From Plantactinospora sp. BC1 (GTDB lineage: Bacteria; Actinomycetota; Actinomycetes; Mycobacteriales; Micromonosporaceae): a DNA stretch of 64,000 nucleotides. Within the stretch, counting starts at the first letter, position 1. Each line of letters opens with the position of its first letter. Shown one piece after another: positions 1 through 8,451 of this stretch. A model generated the notes under the pieces. It ran no database searches, had not been told where the DNA came from, and saw nothing but the letters and a program-made list of their open reading frames with translations. A program made the translations under genes and the position numbers. The DNA is taken from positions 6,014,001-6,078,000 of the forward strand of contig NZ_CP028158.1 of assembly GCF_003030345.1 (NCBI RefSeq), given 5' to 3'.

Positions 1-2
1 AC

Positions 3-704
3 CGCAACGGCGGTTCCGGCACGGCACGCCGGATCGGCACCGAACAGGCGCGTGGCGCCATCGTGGTGTGGACCGACGCGGACATGACCTATCCGAACGA
101 GCGGATTCCCGAGTTCGTCCGGCTGCTGCTCCGGGACCCGCACGTCGACCAGGTCGTCGGCGCCCGTACGAGCGAGCAGGGCAGCCACAAGTTCCTCCGG
201 GTACCGGCGAAGTGGCTCATCCGCAAGATCGCCGAGCGGCTGGCCGGCACCCGCATCCCCGACCTCAACTCCGGGCTGCGGGCCTTCCGCCGGGACGTGT
301 CGCTGCCCTACCTCCGGCTGCTCCCGCCGGGGTTCTCCTGCGTCACCACGATCACGATGGCGTTCCTGCACAACCAGCACGACGTGCACTACGTGCCGAT
401 CTCCTACGCCCGCCGGTCGGGTTCGTCGAAGTTCCACTTCGTCCGGGACGCCTACCGCTATCTCCTCCAGGTGCTCCGGATGGTGATGTACTTCAACCCG
501 CTCAAGGTGCTGATGCCGCCGTCGTTGCTGCTGCTCACCGTCGGCTCCGGGAAGGTCGTCTACGACCTGGTCGCGCATCCGGTCCGGATCGCCACCAACA
601 CGGTGCTGCTGCTCTGTGCCGGCCTGATCGTCGGTGCGGTGGCGCTGCTCGCCGACCTCATCGTGCGGTCCAGAATCGACTGGCCGCCCGGAAACCGCTC
701 GTGA
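3..704 (+). CDS. Polyprenyl-phosphate glycosyltransferase (GT2, DPM1-like), 5' truncated
   Basis: The reading frame is open from the left edge, so the start codon lies outside the window; about 233 C-terminal residues remain. They contain the GT2 acidic motif (VWTDADMTYP), the NSGLRAFRR segment typical of dolichyl/undecaprenyl-phosphate mannosyl- or glucosyltransferases, and two hydrophobic helices at the C-terminus. Such enzymes transfer a sugar from a nucleotide sugar to a polyprenyl phosphate at the inner membrane face. The TGA stop overlaps the GTG start of the next gene (GTGA), implying translational coupling with the membrane glycosyltransferase downstream, a likely user of the lipid-linked sugar. 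Family is clear; substrate is not determinable. Confidence 0.85.
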   Translation, partial: RNGGSGTARRIGTEQARGAIVVWTDADMTYPNERIPEFVRLLLRDPHVDQVVGARTSEQGSHKFLRVPAKWLIRKIAERLAGTRIPDLNSGLRAFRRDVSLPYLRLLPPGFSCVTTITMAFLHNQHDVHYVPISYARRSGSSKFHFVRDAYRYLLQVLRMVMYFNPLKVLMPPSLLLLTVGSGKVVYDLVAHPVRIATNTVLLLCAGLIVGAVALLADLIVRSRIDWPPGNRS

Positions 705-2395
705 CCGAAGCGGTGCCGACCGCCGCCGCGCTGCTCCGGGTCCGAGGCATCGGCCTGCGGGTCCGGGACACGGTGGCCCGGGTACGCGAGAGCAGGCCGG
801 TGCCGTCGTCGTCCGGGCGCCCCGACGGGCCGGTCGACGACGCGTCCGGGCCGGACCCGGACCGGGTCGAGCGGCTGGGCCGGGCCGGTGTCGCCGCGAT
901 CACCGGCATCGTCGCGCTGACCTGGTTTCCGCTGCTCGGCATGCCGTTCGGCGACAACCACCTGGGCCGGATCATCGGCCGGTACGCGCTGCACCTGCGC
1001 AACCTCCAGGAGCAGGGCATCCTCGGCTCGCACTTCGGTGCCGACTGGCTCCCGTACGCCTCGACGCCGTACGCGCACCACCCGCCGCTGCTCAACCTGC
1101 TCACCGCGCTGACCGGCCTGCTGCCCGGGGACGGTGAATACCAGGTGTGGCTGCCGGCGTACCTGCTGGCACTGCTGATCGTCCCGGCCGGCGCCGCCCT
1201 GCTACGCGGCCTCGGGCTGCGCTGGTCGGCCACCCTGCTGGCGCTCGGCCTGATGGTCGCCACCCCGTTCTACTGGATCTACAGCCCGCTGATGTTCGAC
1301 CTCGGGCCGATCCTGGCCCTCTCCGCGCTGGTGCTGCGGCTGCGCGCCCGCCCCGATCCGGCGCCCCGGCTCGTCGCCGCCGCCTGCGGTGCCGCGCTGC
1401 TCACCACCCTGGTCTCCTGGCCCGGTGTCGGGTTCGCCGCCGTACTCGGGCTGTGGCTGCTGGCGGCCCGTCGGGTCGACCGGGTGACGGTACTGGTCGG
1501 CGCGAGCATGCTGGCCGGGGTCGCGATCAGCCTCGCCTTCGTGGTCGGGGTGACCGGGATGGCGATGCTCGGCGGGCAGGCCGAGCTGCGCAGCACCGGT
1601 GGCGGCTACACGGTGCGGCAGTTCCTCCGCCGACAGTGGCACTACGCCTACGACCTGCTGCCGCTCTGGTACCTCGGCGCGCTGCCGGTCGGTGCGGTGG
1701 TCGGGCTGCTGGACCGGCGTACCCGGGTCTACCTGGCGATGGCGGTCGCCTTCACCGTCGCCTGGATGCTCGGGTTGAGCAACGGCGCCTACGTCCACTC
1801 GTACTGGTCCTATCCGGTGCTGGTGGTCGGACTGGTCGGCACCGGTGTGCTGCTGGACCGACTCGTCGGCCGGCTCACCGGCTCCGTCCCGGACGACGGC
1901 CTCGACGCACCGGTCCGGGAGGGTGACGCCGCGGGTACGCCGGAGGCGGTGCGCCGATTCGTCCGGACCAGGAGGTGGCTGGCCCGACGGCGGGTCCGGG
2001 TGACGGCGGCGACGCTGGTCGGAGCGGCCCTCGGGGCGTACCTCGGGATGCTGGTCGTCGGCCCGGCCCGGCATCGTCTGCTGGACGAGCCGGCCGGGGC
2101 CGGCCGGCTGGTGGCCGGGCATCCCCCACCGGCCGGTCAGCGGTACGCCTGGATTGCCGGCACCGGGGCGACGAGTCCGCGCTGGCTCGCCTACTACTGG
2201 CGGTTGACGCCCCGGCAGCTCAGCGCCGCGACGCTGCACACCGAGCCGACCCGCCCCGAGGACCTGGTCCTGGTCAACCTGGCCAAGCGCCCGGAGTGGC
2301 TGCCCGCCTCGGTCGAGTCCCGGGCCGTGGCCCGGGACGGGCCGTACGTGCTGGTCCCGTTCGCCGCCCTGGACGGCACCGCCGGCGGCCCGTGA
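701..2395 (+). CDS. Multi-pass membrane glycosyltransferase, GT39/ArnT-like
   Basis: This 564-residue protein starts at the GTG that overlaps the upstream stop; the frame is open further upstream only because of high GC. After a charged cytoplasmic N-terminus of about 60 residues come roughly ten hydrophobic helices. The first luminal loop carries the GDNHLGR and HHPPLLNLL motifs expected of polyprenyl-phosphate-sugar dependent GT-C enzymes (PMT/ArnT family). A soluble C-terminal region follows from about residue 470. It probably transfers a sugar from the polyprenyl phosphate product of the preceding gene to an extracytoplasmic acceptor. Acceptor and sugar are unknown. It converges with the methyltransferase gene, whose stop lies 43 bases downstream. 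Confidence 0.8.
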   Translation: MTEAVPTAAALLRVRGIGLRVRDTVARVRESRPVPSSSGRPDGPVDDASGPDPDRVERLGRAGVAAITGIVALTWFPLLGMPFGDNHLGRIIGRYALHLRNLQEQGILGSHFGADWLPYASTPYAHHPPLLNLLTALTGLLPGDGEYQVWLPAYLLALLIVPAGAALLRGLGLRWSATLLALGLMVATPFYWIYSPLMFDLGPILALSALVLRLRARPDPAPRLVAAACGAALLTTLVSWPGVGFAAVLGLWLLAARRVDRVTVLVGASMLAGVAISLAFVVGVTGMAMLGGQAELRSTGGGYTVRQFLRRQWHYAYDLLPLWYLGALPVGAVVGLLDRRTRVYLAMAVAFTVAWMLGLSNGAYVHSYWSYPVLVVGLVGTGVLLDRLVGRLTGSVPDDGLDAPVREGDAAGTPEAVRRFVRTRRWLARRRVRVTAATLVGAALGAYLGMLVVGPARHRLLDEPAGAGRLVAGHPPPAGQRYAWIAGTGATSPRWLAYYWRLTPRQLSAATLHTEPTRPEDLVLVNLAKRPEWLPASVESRAVARDGPYVLVPFAALDGTAGGP

Positions 2396-2438
2396 CCCGG
2401 CTCCGGCCCCGGACGACGGGACCGCGCGGGCCGGGGAT

Positions 2439-3338
2439 CTACGGGCGGGTGGCGAGCGCGACGAGGCCCGGCCCGCGGTCCGGGCGCATCCGTTGCAGGA
2501 CCACGAACGGTGAGACGGCCAGCCGGATCGCCTCGCCGGCCAGGACGCCGCGCGGTTGCAGGATCCGCCCGGAGGTGGAGGTGCGCTCCTCGGCCGTCCC
2601 GCCCGGCGGCCCGTCCGACGGGCCGGGACCACCGGCAGAAGCGGGCTCGGCGGCGGGCTCGGCGGCGGCCACGGCGGCGCTGTCACCTCCACCTCCACCT
2701 CCACCTCCACCTCCGCCTCCGGCTCCGGCTTCGGCTCCACCTCCGGCGCCGCCGGCTTCGGTGGGATGGTCGGCGCGGCGGCCCGCCCAGCGGTCCCGTA
2801 CGGAGTCGAGCAGGTAGCCGAGCGGCCAGCCGTAGTGCACCAGCCGGACGTCGGTGGCACCGGCGTCGAGCAGCCGCTGCCGGAGCTGCTCGGCGGAGTA
2901 CCGCCGGTAGTGCCCGACCAGGGTGTCCCAGGGGCCGAACCGCTCCGGGTCGGCGGGTACCGACAGCAGCAGGTGTCCACCGGGCCTGGCCAGGGCCAGC
3001 CACTCCGTCAGTACCGGTAGGTCGTCGGCGATGTGTTCCAGCACCTCGAAGGCGCAGACCAGGTCGTAGCCGCCGGCCGCCGGTACCTGCCGGTGATCCC
3101 CGTTGTGCACCGTCCCGCCCAGCGGGGTGATCCGGGCGTACGCGGTCGCGAAGCTGCGCGGGTCGGGTTCGGCCGCGGTGTAGCTGGCCAGCCGGGCCAG
3201 CCGGGTGCCGACGGAGCCGAGCCCGCAGCCGAGTTCGAGGATGCTCCCCGGCCGGCACTCCGCCACGAGCCGGCGTACGACGTGCCAGCGCAGGGCCGCC
3301 CGGGGTGGCAGCGGCGGGTCGGCCGCCAGCGCGGTCAT
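2439..3338 (-). CDS. Class I SAM-dependent methyltransferase with poly-glycine linker
   Basis: The 299-residue product starts at an ATG that overlaps the stop of the upstream glycosyltransferase gene (ATGA), so I chose 3338 although the frame extends upstream. Motif I (LELGCGLG) lies at residues 34-41, the acidic post-I residues at AEPD (57-60) and the motif-IV segment (VCAFEVLEHI) near 94-103. This is a small-molecule type (Methyltransf_11/23) fold. Residues 207-218 form a run of glycines encoded by a hexanucleotide repeat, followed by an Ala/Pro-rich stretch and a hydrophobic C-terminal segment. Context with a GT4 enzyme and a flippase suggests methylation of a sugar or lipid-linked intermediate; that is inference. 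Confidence 0.75.
   Translation of the reverse strand: MTALAADPPLPPRAALRWHVVRRLVAECRPGSILELGCGLGSVGTRLARLASYTAAEPDPRSFATAYARITPLGGTVHNGDHRQVPAAGGYDLVCAFEVLEHIADDLPVLTEWLALARPGGHLLLSVPADPERFGPWDTLVGHYRRYSAEQLRQRLLDAGATDVRLVHYGWPLGYLLDSVRDRWAGRRADHPTEAGGAGGGAEAGAGGGGGGGGGGGGDSAAVAAAEPAAEPASAGGPGPSDGPPGGTAEERTSTSGRILQPRGVLAGEAIRLAVSPFVVLQRMRPDRGPGLVALATRP
2684..2743. repeat. Hexanucleotide (CACCTC) microsatellite in the methyltransferase gene
   Basis: Five perfect tandem copies of CACCTC (2684-2713) are followed by five imperfect ones. On the coding strand they read as alternating Gly codons. The six-base period keeps the frame, so slippage would only lengthen or shorten the poly-Gly linker. Confidence 0.9.
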
Positions 3339-4693
3339 CCGAGCCACCAGACCGGACCGGCGGTCAGGTTGCCACGGCTCGGGGTGCCGGCAGCGTCCGG
3401 CGACGACTCGGCCGGGCTCGAGGTGCCGGCAGCGTCCGGCGACGGCTCGGCCGGGCTCGGGGCGCCGGCAGCGTCCGGCGACGGCTCGGCCGGGCCGGCG
3501 TCCCGGCCGACGGCGGGGTCGATCCGGTGCCGGACCGGGGCCACGACGGTCGCCGGCCAGAAGTGTTCGAGCGCGCGCCGCCGGGCGGCCCGGCGCAGCC
3601 GGGCGAGCCGGTCCGGGTCCCCGGCCAGGTCGCGCAGCGCGTCGGCCAGCGCGGACGGGTCGCCGGCCGGCACGAAGACGGCCGCGTCGCCGAGCGCACG
3701 GCGTTGCGGTGCGGTGTCGGAGGTGACGATGGCGCAACCGGCGGCGGCGCCCTGGTACACCTTCGTCGGTACCACCCGGCCGGCCTTCGCCGTCGCGCCG
3801 AAAATGCCCAGCGACACGTGGTGCCCGGCGACGAAGTCGGGCAACTCAGCCGCCGGTATCCAGTCGTGCCAGATCACCCGGGGGTTGTCGGCGGCGGCCC
3901 GGCGGCAGCCGGGATGCTCCTGTCCGGTGCCGACCACGGTCACCTCGATCGAGTCGTCGCCGGCCAGCGCGGCCAGCGCGGCGCCCAGGGTCCGGGTGCC
4001 GTGCAACGGGGTGAAGAGGCCGACGAAGACGACCCGCAGCCGCCATCGGCCGCCGCCGGCCGGGTCGCCGGGCCAGCGCTCCCGGGCGGTACGGGCACCG
4101 GCGGCGAACCACGCTGCGCCGGCTCCGACGGGTACCACCGTTCCCCGGTCCCGGGCCGCTGCCGGGAGCGCGTCGAGATGCTCCTCGGTGTCGACCAGTA
4201 CGACGTCGGCCCGGTGCAGCGCGGCGTCGTCGATCGCCCGCATCAGCCGTAGCCGGGCACCTCGGGCGTCGGCGAGTCCCCGGTCCCGGGCCGTGCCGGC
4301 GGCCGAGACGAGGTGGTCGAGCACGATCGGGGTACCCCGGAACAGCGGCCGGGCCAGGTGCACGTCGAAGTGTCCGAGATAGCCGACCAGGACGGCGTCG
4401 ACCGGTCCGCCGGGCGGGCTGCCGTGCCGCTGCCGGAGGGCTCGCAGCACGAGCAGGGCCCAGCAGCGGGCGAGCTTGCTGACGAGCAGTGGGAGTCGCC
4501 ACGGCTGCCGGAGTACGGCTATCCGGGCGGCGGTGTCCATGGTCAACGGTTCGTTCAGCTCGGTTACCTCGTCGCCGGCCGCCCGGAGCCCCTCGACGAG
4601 TACGCCGACCCGGGGATGTCGCCGTACGTCGTAGCTGCCGAACACCAGCCAGCGCACGAGCAGCAGCGTAACGCCTAGTGCATCTCTGGGCAC
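3335..4693 (-). CDS. Glycosyltransferase family 4-like protein
   Basis: This 452-residue protein has a two-Rossmann GT-B layout. The N-terminal half begins at RWLVFGSYDVRRHPRVGVL and the C-terminal half carries VVFVGLFTPLHGTRTL and the nucleotide-sugar binding segment TKVYQGAAAGCAIVTSD (about residues 310-326). The last 50 residues are a low-complexity Pro/Ala/Ser tail made by three 39-bp repeats. The GTG at 4693 lies 9 bases after the upstream stop and follows a weak GACGGAA. A GTG at 4657, just before RWLVFG, fits the usual N-terminus of the family better and is a real alternative. Its stop overlaps the methyltransferase start. It likely builds a glycolipid or glycan from NDP-sugars at the membrane. 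Confidence 0.8.
   Translation of the reverse strand: MPRDALGVTLLLVRWLVFGSYDVRRHPRVGVLVEGLRAAGDEVTELNEPLTMDTAARIAVLRQPWRLPLLVSKLARCWALLVLRALRQRHGSPPGGPVDAVLVGYLGHFDVHLARPLFRGTPIVLDHLVSAAGTARDRGLADARGARLRLMRAIDDAALHRADVVLVDTEEHLDALPAAARDRGTVVPVGAGAAWFAAGARTARERWPGDPAGGGRWRLRVVFVGLFTPLHGTRTLGAALAALAGDDSIEVTVVGTGQEHPGCRRAAADNPRVIWHDWIPAAELPDFVAGHHVSLGIFGATAKAGRVVPTKVYQGAAAGCAIVTSDTAPQRRALGDAAVFVPAGDPSALADALRDLAGDPDRLARLRRAARRRALEHFWPATVVAPVRHRIDPAVGRDAGPAEPSPDAAGAPSPAEPSPDAAGTSSPAESSPDAAGTPSRGNLTAGPVWWLG
3378..3494. repeat. Three tandem 39-bp repeats in the GT4 gene 3' end
   Basis: Copies at 3378-3416, 3417-3455 and 3456-3494 differ by only a few bases. They encode a 13-residue Pro/Ser/Ala-rich unit (PAEPSPDAAG plus linker) repeated in frame in the C-terminal tail. 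Confidence 0.9.
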
Positions 4694-4702
4694 GTTCCGT
4701 CG

Positions 4703-5827
4703 TTACGGCTGGCGCGTCGCCGGGTCCGCCGGCTCCACCCCGCGCGCCTCCGGCCCCCCGACCGAAGACGACCCAAGCGGGGACGGCTCGACAGGGGACC
4801 GCTCGACAGAGGACGGCTCGGCGGGGGACGGCTGCCGGGGTAGCCGGCGGGCGAGTCGACGCCCCGACCAGCGGAGCGAGACCGCGACGGCCGGCAGCAG
4901 CAGGTCCACCATGGTCAGCAGCAGCCGGGAGAGCACGGTGGCGACCAGCGCGGCCGGTCCGGCGACGGTCGGACCGAGCAGCAGCGGCAGCGCCACCTCC
5001 CGGGGGCCGACCCCGGCCGGCGCGACGGCCAGCAGGAACCCGACCGACCACGAGCCGGCGAAGGCGCCGATCGAGCGGAGCAGCAGGTCCGGGCCGCCGG
5101 TCGCACCGACGTCGGTCAGCAGCAGCCAGAGGTGCGTACCGTAGCCGAGCCAGGTCGCGAGCGACCAGCCGACGGCCCCGCCGATGCCGCGCGCGGAGAG
5201 CGGCCGGGGCATCGGCTCGCGGCGGGCCAGCCGGAGCAGCGCGGCGAGGATCCGGTTGACCAGCGGCGGCCAGAGCACCAGCAGCGCGGGCGGGACGGCC
5301 AGCAGGATCCACCAGTAGCCGGCGACGGCCCGGTCGCCCAGCAGCGGCAGGGCGGCGGCGGCGAGCAGCAGGCCGGTACCGAGCGTGACGAGCATCGCCA
5401 GCAGCGCGGCGACGGCCGACGCCCGCCCCGGCACCCCGTACGCCCGGCCTAGGCGGGCCTGGACGAGGATCGGCCACACCTTGCCGGGCAGGTACTTCGC
5501 CAACTGCCCGACGAAGAAGATCCGCGCCGCGCCGCGCAGCGGAAGGTCGACGCCGAAGTCCGTCAGGATGGCCCGCCAGGCCAGGCAGCCGCAGAGCCCG
5601 GCGACGGCGGCGGCCAGTCCGGCCAGCAACAGGCCCGGCAGGGAGAGTTCGCCGAGCACCGCCGGTACCTCGTCCCAGCGCCGCGCCACCGACCAGCCGA
5701 CGAGGCCGAGAAACGCCCCGGTCACCGCGACCTGGGCGGCTCCGCGCGCCAGGCGCCACCTGCCGGTTCCGCGCGGCACCACGGCGGGGACGATACTCCG
5801 GGTGACGTCACCAGTCCGGAGAGCCAC
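4703..5827 (-). CDS. Flippase-like lysylphosphatidylglycerol synthase TM-region (UPF0104) family protein
   Basis: The 374-residue protein has seven to eight hydrophobic helices and the family landmarks FVGQLAKYLPGKVWPI and FAGSWSVGFLLAVAPAGVGPRE. Related domains form the membrane half of MprF and of AglD-type proteins and are often described as flippase-like. It leads a three-gene leftward operon with the GT4 and methyltransferase genes, so handling of a lipid-linked substrate at the membrane is likely. The C-terminal 45 residues are Pro/Ser/Glu-rich (PSPAEPSSVERSPVEPS), echoing the tail of the adjacent GT4 protein. The start is a GTG at 5827 without an obvious Shine-Dalgarno; the second GTG at GDVTRS is possible. 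Confidence 0.75.
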   Translation of the reverse strand: MALRTGDVTRSIVPAVVPRGTGRWRLARGAAQVAVTGAFLGLVGWSVARRWDEVPAVLGELSLPGLLLAGLAAAVAGLCGCLAWRAILTDFGVDLPLRGAARIFFVGQLAKYLPGKVWPILVQARLGRAYGVPGRASAVAALLAMLVTLGTGLLLAAAALPLLGDRAVAGYWWILLAVPPALLVLWPPLVNRILAALLRLARREPMPRPLSARGIGGAVGWSLATWLGYGTHLWLLLTDVGATGGPDLLLRSIGAFAGSWSVGFLLAVAPAGVGPREVALPLLLGPTVAGPAALVATVLSRLLLTMVDLLLPAVAVSLRWSGRRLARRLPRQPSPAEPSSVERSPVEPSPLGSSSVGGPEARGVEPADPATRQP

Positions 5828-5924
5828 GCGGAGCGGCCCCGGCCGACCCGGCGGCGAACAGCGATCGGCAGCCGACGATCAGCGGTCCCGACCACCGGTC
5901 CAGGCCCCGACCCACTCCCCTACG

Positions 5925-7604
5925 TCAGGCGACGTCCCAGACCGGTTCCGGCGTCTCGACCACCTCGCCGTCGCCCCGGAAGAGCAGGAAGCGGTCGAAC
6001 GACCGGGTGAACCAGCGGTCGTGGGTGACCGCCAGCACCGTCCCGTCGAACGCCAGCAACCCGGCCTCCAGCGCCTCGGCCGAGGCCAGGTCCAGGTTGT
6101 CGGTCGGCTCGTCCAGCAACAGCAGGGTCGCGCCGGAGAGTTCCAGCAACAGCACCAGGAACCGCGCCTGCTGTCCACCGGAGAGCGTGCCGAACCGCTG
6201 GTCGCCCTGGCCGGCCAGCTCGTACCGGTTCAACACCTTCATCGCGGTGTGCCGGTCCATCCCGGCCCGGTGGTCGTCGCCCCGCCACAGCACCTCGACC
6301 AGGGTCCTGTCGAGCAGATCCGGCCGGTCGTGGGTCTGCGAGAAGTGACCGGGCCGCACCCGGGCGCCCAGCCGGGCCACCCCGCCGTGCCGGACCGGGG
6401 CCAGGGCCGGGCCACCGTCGACCGGACCGTTGGCCGGATCCGGGTCGGTGCCGCCCCGGGCGAGCAGGCGGAGGAAATGCGACTTCCCGGTCCCGTTGGC
6501 GCCGAGTACGGCGACCCGGTCGCCGTACCAGACCTCCAGGTCGAACGGGAAGGTGAGGTCGTCCAGCTCGACCTGCTCGCAGACGATCGCCCGCTTGCCG
6601 GTACGCCCGCCGGCCAGCCGCATCCGGATGTCCTGGTCCTTCGGGGGTACCGGTGGCGGCCCGGCCTCCTCGAACTTGCGCAACCGGGTCTGCGCCGCCT
6701 GGTAGCGGGAGGCCATCGCGCTGTTGTACGCCGCCTTCTGCTTGTACATCAGCATCAGCTCGCGCAGCTTCTGGTGCTCCTCGTCCCAGCGGCGGCGCTG
6801 CTCCTCCAGCCGGTCGTGCCGGTTCACCCGGGCGGCGTGCCAGCTGGCGAAGCCGCCCGGGTGCATCCAGGCGCTGCCGCCCTCCACCGCGACCACCCGG
6901 TCGGCGGTACGGGCCAGCAGCTCCCGGTCGTGCGAGACGTAGAGGACGGACTTCGCCGACTCCCGCAGCCGCCCCTCCAGCCAGCGCTTGCCCGGCACGT
7001 CGAGGAAGTTGTCCGGCTCGTCGAGCAGCAACACCTCGTCGGTGCCGCGCAGCAGCAACTCCAGGGCGAACCGCTTCTGCTGCCCGCCGGAGAGGGTGCG
7101 TACCGGCCGGTCGCGGGTCTTCTCCCAGGGCAGCTCCAGCACGATCGTGGAGACGGTGTCGAAGAGCACCTCCGCGTCGTAGCCGCCGGCCTCGCCCCAG
7201 GCGCTCAGCGCGTCCGCGTACCCGAGTTGGGCCTTGCCGGCGGCGCTGCTGAACTTGCCGCGCACCTCGGCGGCGTGCAGCGTCGCCTCGGCCGCCGCCA
7301 GCCGCTCCCCGGCGGCGCGCAGGACCGGCGGCGATAGCGAGAGTACGAGGTCGTGCAGCGTCGACTCGTCGCCGATCATGCCGATGAACTGGCGCATCAC
7401 GCCCAGCCCGCCGGAGCGGGCGATCGCCCCGGTCCGGGTCGGCAGATCCCCGGCCACCATCTTCAGCAGGGTGGTCTTGCCGGCGCCGTTCGGCCCGACC
7501 AGGGCGACCTTGGCACCCTCGCCGACCCGGAAGGAGACGTCGGCGAACAACTCACGGCCGTCCGGCAGGATGTGCCCGACTCCGGTGACGTCCACGTAAC
7601 CCAC
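5925..7604 (-). CDS. ABC-F family ATPase (no transmembrane domain)
   Basis: The 559-residue protein has two ABC domains in one chain. Walker A motifs are GPNGAGKTT at residues 37-45 and GANGTGKSH in the second half. Each half has an LSGGQQ signature, with Walker B/D-loops LLLDEPDNFLD and LLLDEPTDNLD. The linker between the domains is long, charged and helical (RWDEEHQKLRELMLMYKQK). No membrane segments are present, so it belongs to the ABC-F translation factor class rather than to a transporter. The first Walker B has DEPDN instead of the common DEPTN. Whether it is a housekeeping factor (EttA/Uup-like) or a ribosome-protection protein cannot be told from this sequence. Start is GTG. Confidence 0.85.
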   Translation of the reverse strand: MGYVDVTGVGHILPDGRELFADVSFRVGEGAKVALVGPNGAGKTTLLKMVAGDLPTRTGAIARSGGLGVMRQFIGMIGDESTLHDLVLSLSPPVLRAAGERLAAAEATLHAAEVRGKFSSAAGKAQLGYADALSAWGEAGGYDAEVLFDTVSTIVLELPWEKTRDRPVRTLSGGQQKRFALELLLRGTDEVLLLDEPDNFLDVPGKRWLEGRLRESAKSVLYVSHDRELLARTADRVVAVEGGSAWMHPGGFASWHAARVNRHDRLEEQRRRWDEEHQKLRELMLMYKQKAAYNSAMASRYQAAQTRLRKFEEAGPPPVPPKDQDIRMRLAGGRTGKRAIVCEQVELDDLTFPFDLEVWYGDRVAVLGANGTGKSHFLRLLARGGTDPDPANGPVDGGPALAPVRHGGVARLGARVRPGHFSQTHDRPDLLDRTLVEVLWRGDDHRAGMDRHTAMKVLNRYELAGQGDQRFGTLSGGQQARFLVLLLELSGATLLLLDEPTDNLDLASAEALEAGLLAFDGTVLAVTHDRWFTRSFDRFLLFRGDGEVVETPEPVWDVA

Positions 7605-7697
7605 GTCGGCATACTGCCCCAGGCACCCCGCCCGCCGACACCGGGTTTCGGCCGGTTGACAGCGGCTGCGGAGGCGCCGCCGGCCGCTGCGCGCGGG

Positions 7698-8312
7698 TCA
7701 GCGGGTGACCCGGAGTACCCGGTAACCCTTCTGGCTGGCGTGCCGCTCGACCCGCCAGCCGGCCTCTACGAGCCAGCGCTGGAGCGAGTCGCCGCCGAGG
7801 TGCCGGGCCACCACCAGCCAGGCCACGCCGTCCGGCGCCAACCGGGGCAGCCAGCGCCGCAGCATGCCGTGCAACTCCTCCTTGCCGACCCGGATCGGCG
7901 GATTCGACCACAGTTGGGAGAACGTGATGTCGTCCGGTACCTCGTCGGGCGCCGCGACGCGTACCCGGTCGGCGAGGCCGAGCCGTTGCGCGTTCTGCCC
8001 GGTGAGTTCGCGGGCCCGGGCGTTGACGTCGACCGCCCAGACCGTGGCCGCCCCCGCCCTGGTGGCGAGTACGCAGGTGATCGGCCCGTACCCGCAGCCC
8101 AGGTCGAGCAGTGCTCCGCTGGTCTGCGCACCGGGCAGTTCGGCCTTGCGCAGCAGTACGGCGGTGCCCGGATCGAGCCGGTCGGCGGAGAAGACCCCGG
8201 CCGAAGAGGTCAGCGAGTAGTCGTCGCCCTCGACGGAGAACGTCACCGTACGCCGGTCGGCGCTGGTCAGGGGCTCGGTGCTGAAATAGTGGTCGCCGGT
8301 CACGCCACGCAT
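7698..8312 (-). CDS. RsmC-like class I methyltransferase (rRNA guanine-N2 type)
   Basis: The 204-residue protein contains SAM motif I LLDLGCGYG (68-76), acidic motif II AVDVN (93-97) and the N2-guanine/N6-adenine type motif IV SNPPIR (136-141). The opening HYFSTEP and SLTSSAGVFSADRLDPGT are typical of the RsmC/RlmG group that methylates a guanine in rRNA. It matches the single-domain actinobacterial version, about half the length of E. coli RsmC. ATG 8312 is preceded by AGGCGAGA; a GTG at 8303 would remove three residues. The gene stands alone, upstream of the ABC-F gene. The exact rRNA target is not provable here. Confidence 0.75.
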   Translation of the reverse strand: MRGVTGDHYFSTEPLTSADRRTVTFSVEGDDYSLTSSAGVFSADRLDPGTAVLLRKAELPGAQTSGALLDLGCGYGPITCVLATRAGAATVWAVDVNARARELTGQNAQRLGLADRVRVAAPDEVPDDITFSQLWSNPPIRVGKEELHGMLRRWLPRLAPDGVAWLVVARHLGGDSLQRWLVEAGWRVERHASQKGYRVLRVTR

Positions 8313-8451
8313 TCTCGCCTATCGCAGGAGTGCCCCGGCCGGTGCCCGTACTCCGGGCCCTGCCCGGCTTCCGGGCAAATGACCACTCTCCCACCAACTG
8401 TGACTCATCTGCGGCGGCGCGCCGATCCGCATTTCCGTTACCCTGTGCGAC

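Noticed and set aside
2684-2743. Possible CRISPR-like direct repeats
   Set aside because: The period is six bases with no spacers; it is a coding microsatellite.
3378-3494. Possible CRISPR or mobile-element repeat
   Set aside because: Repeats are contiguous, in frame and coding, without spacers or terminal inverted repeats.
3033-4382. 449-codon plus-strand frame opposite the GT4 and methyltransferase genes
   Set aside because: The minus strand carries coupled genes with family motifs; this frame does not.
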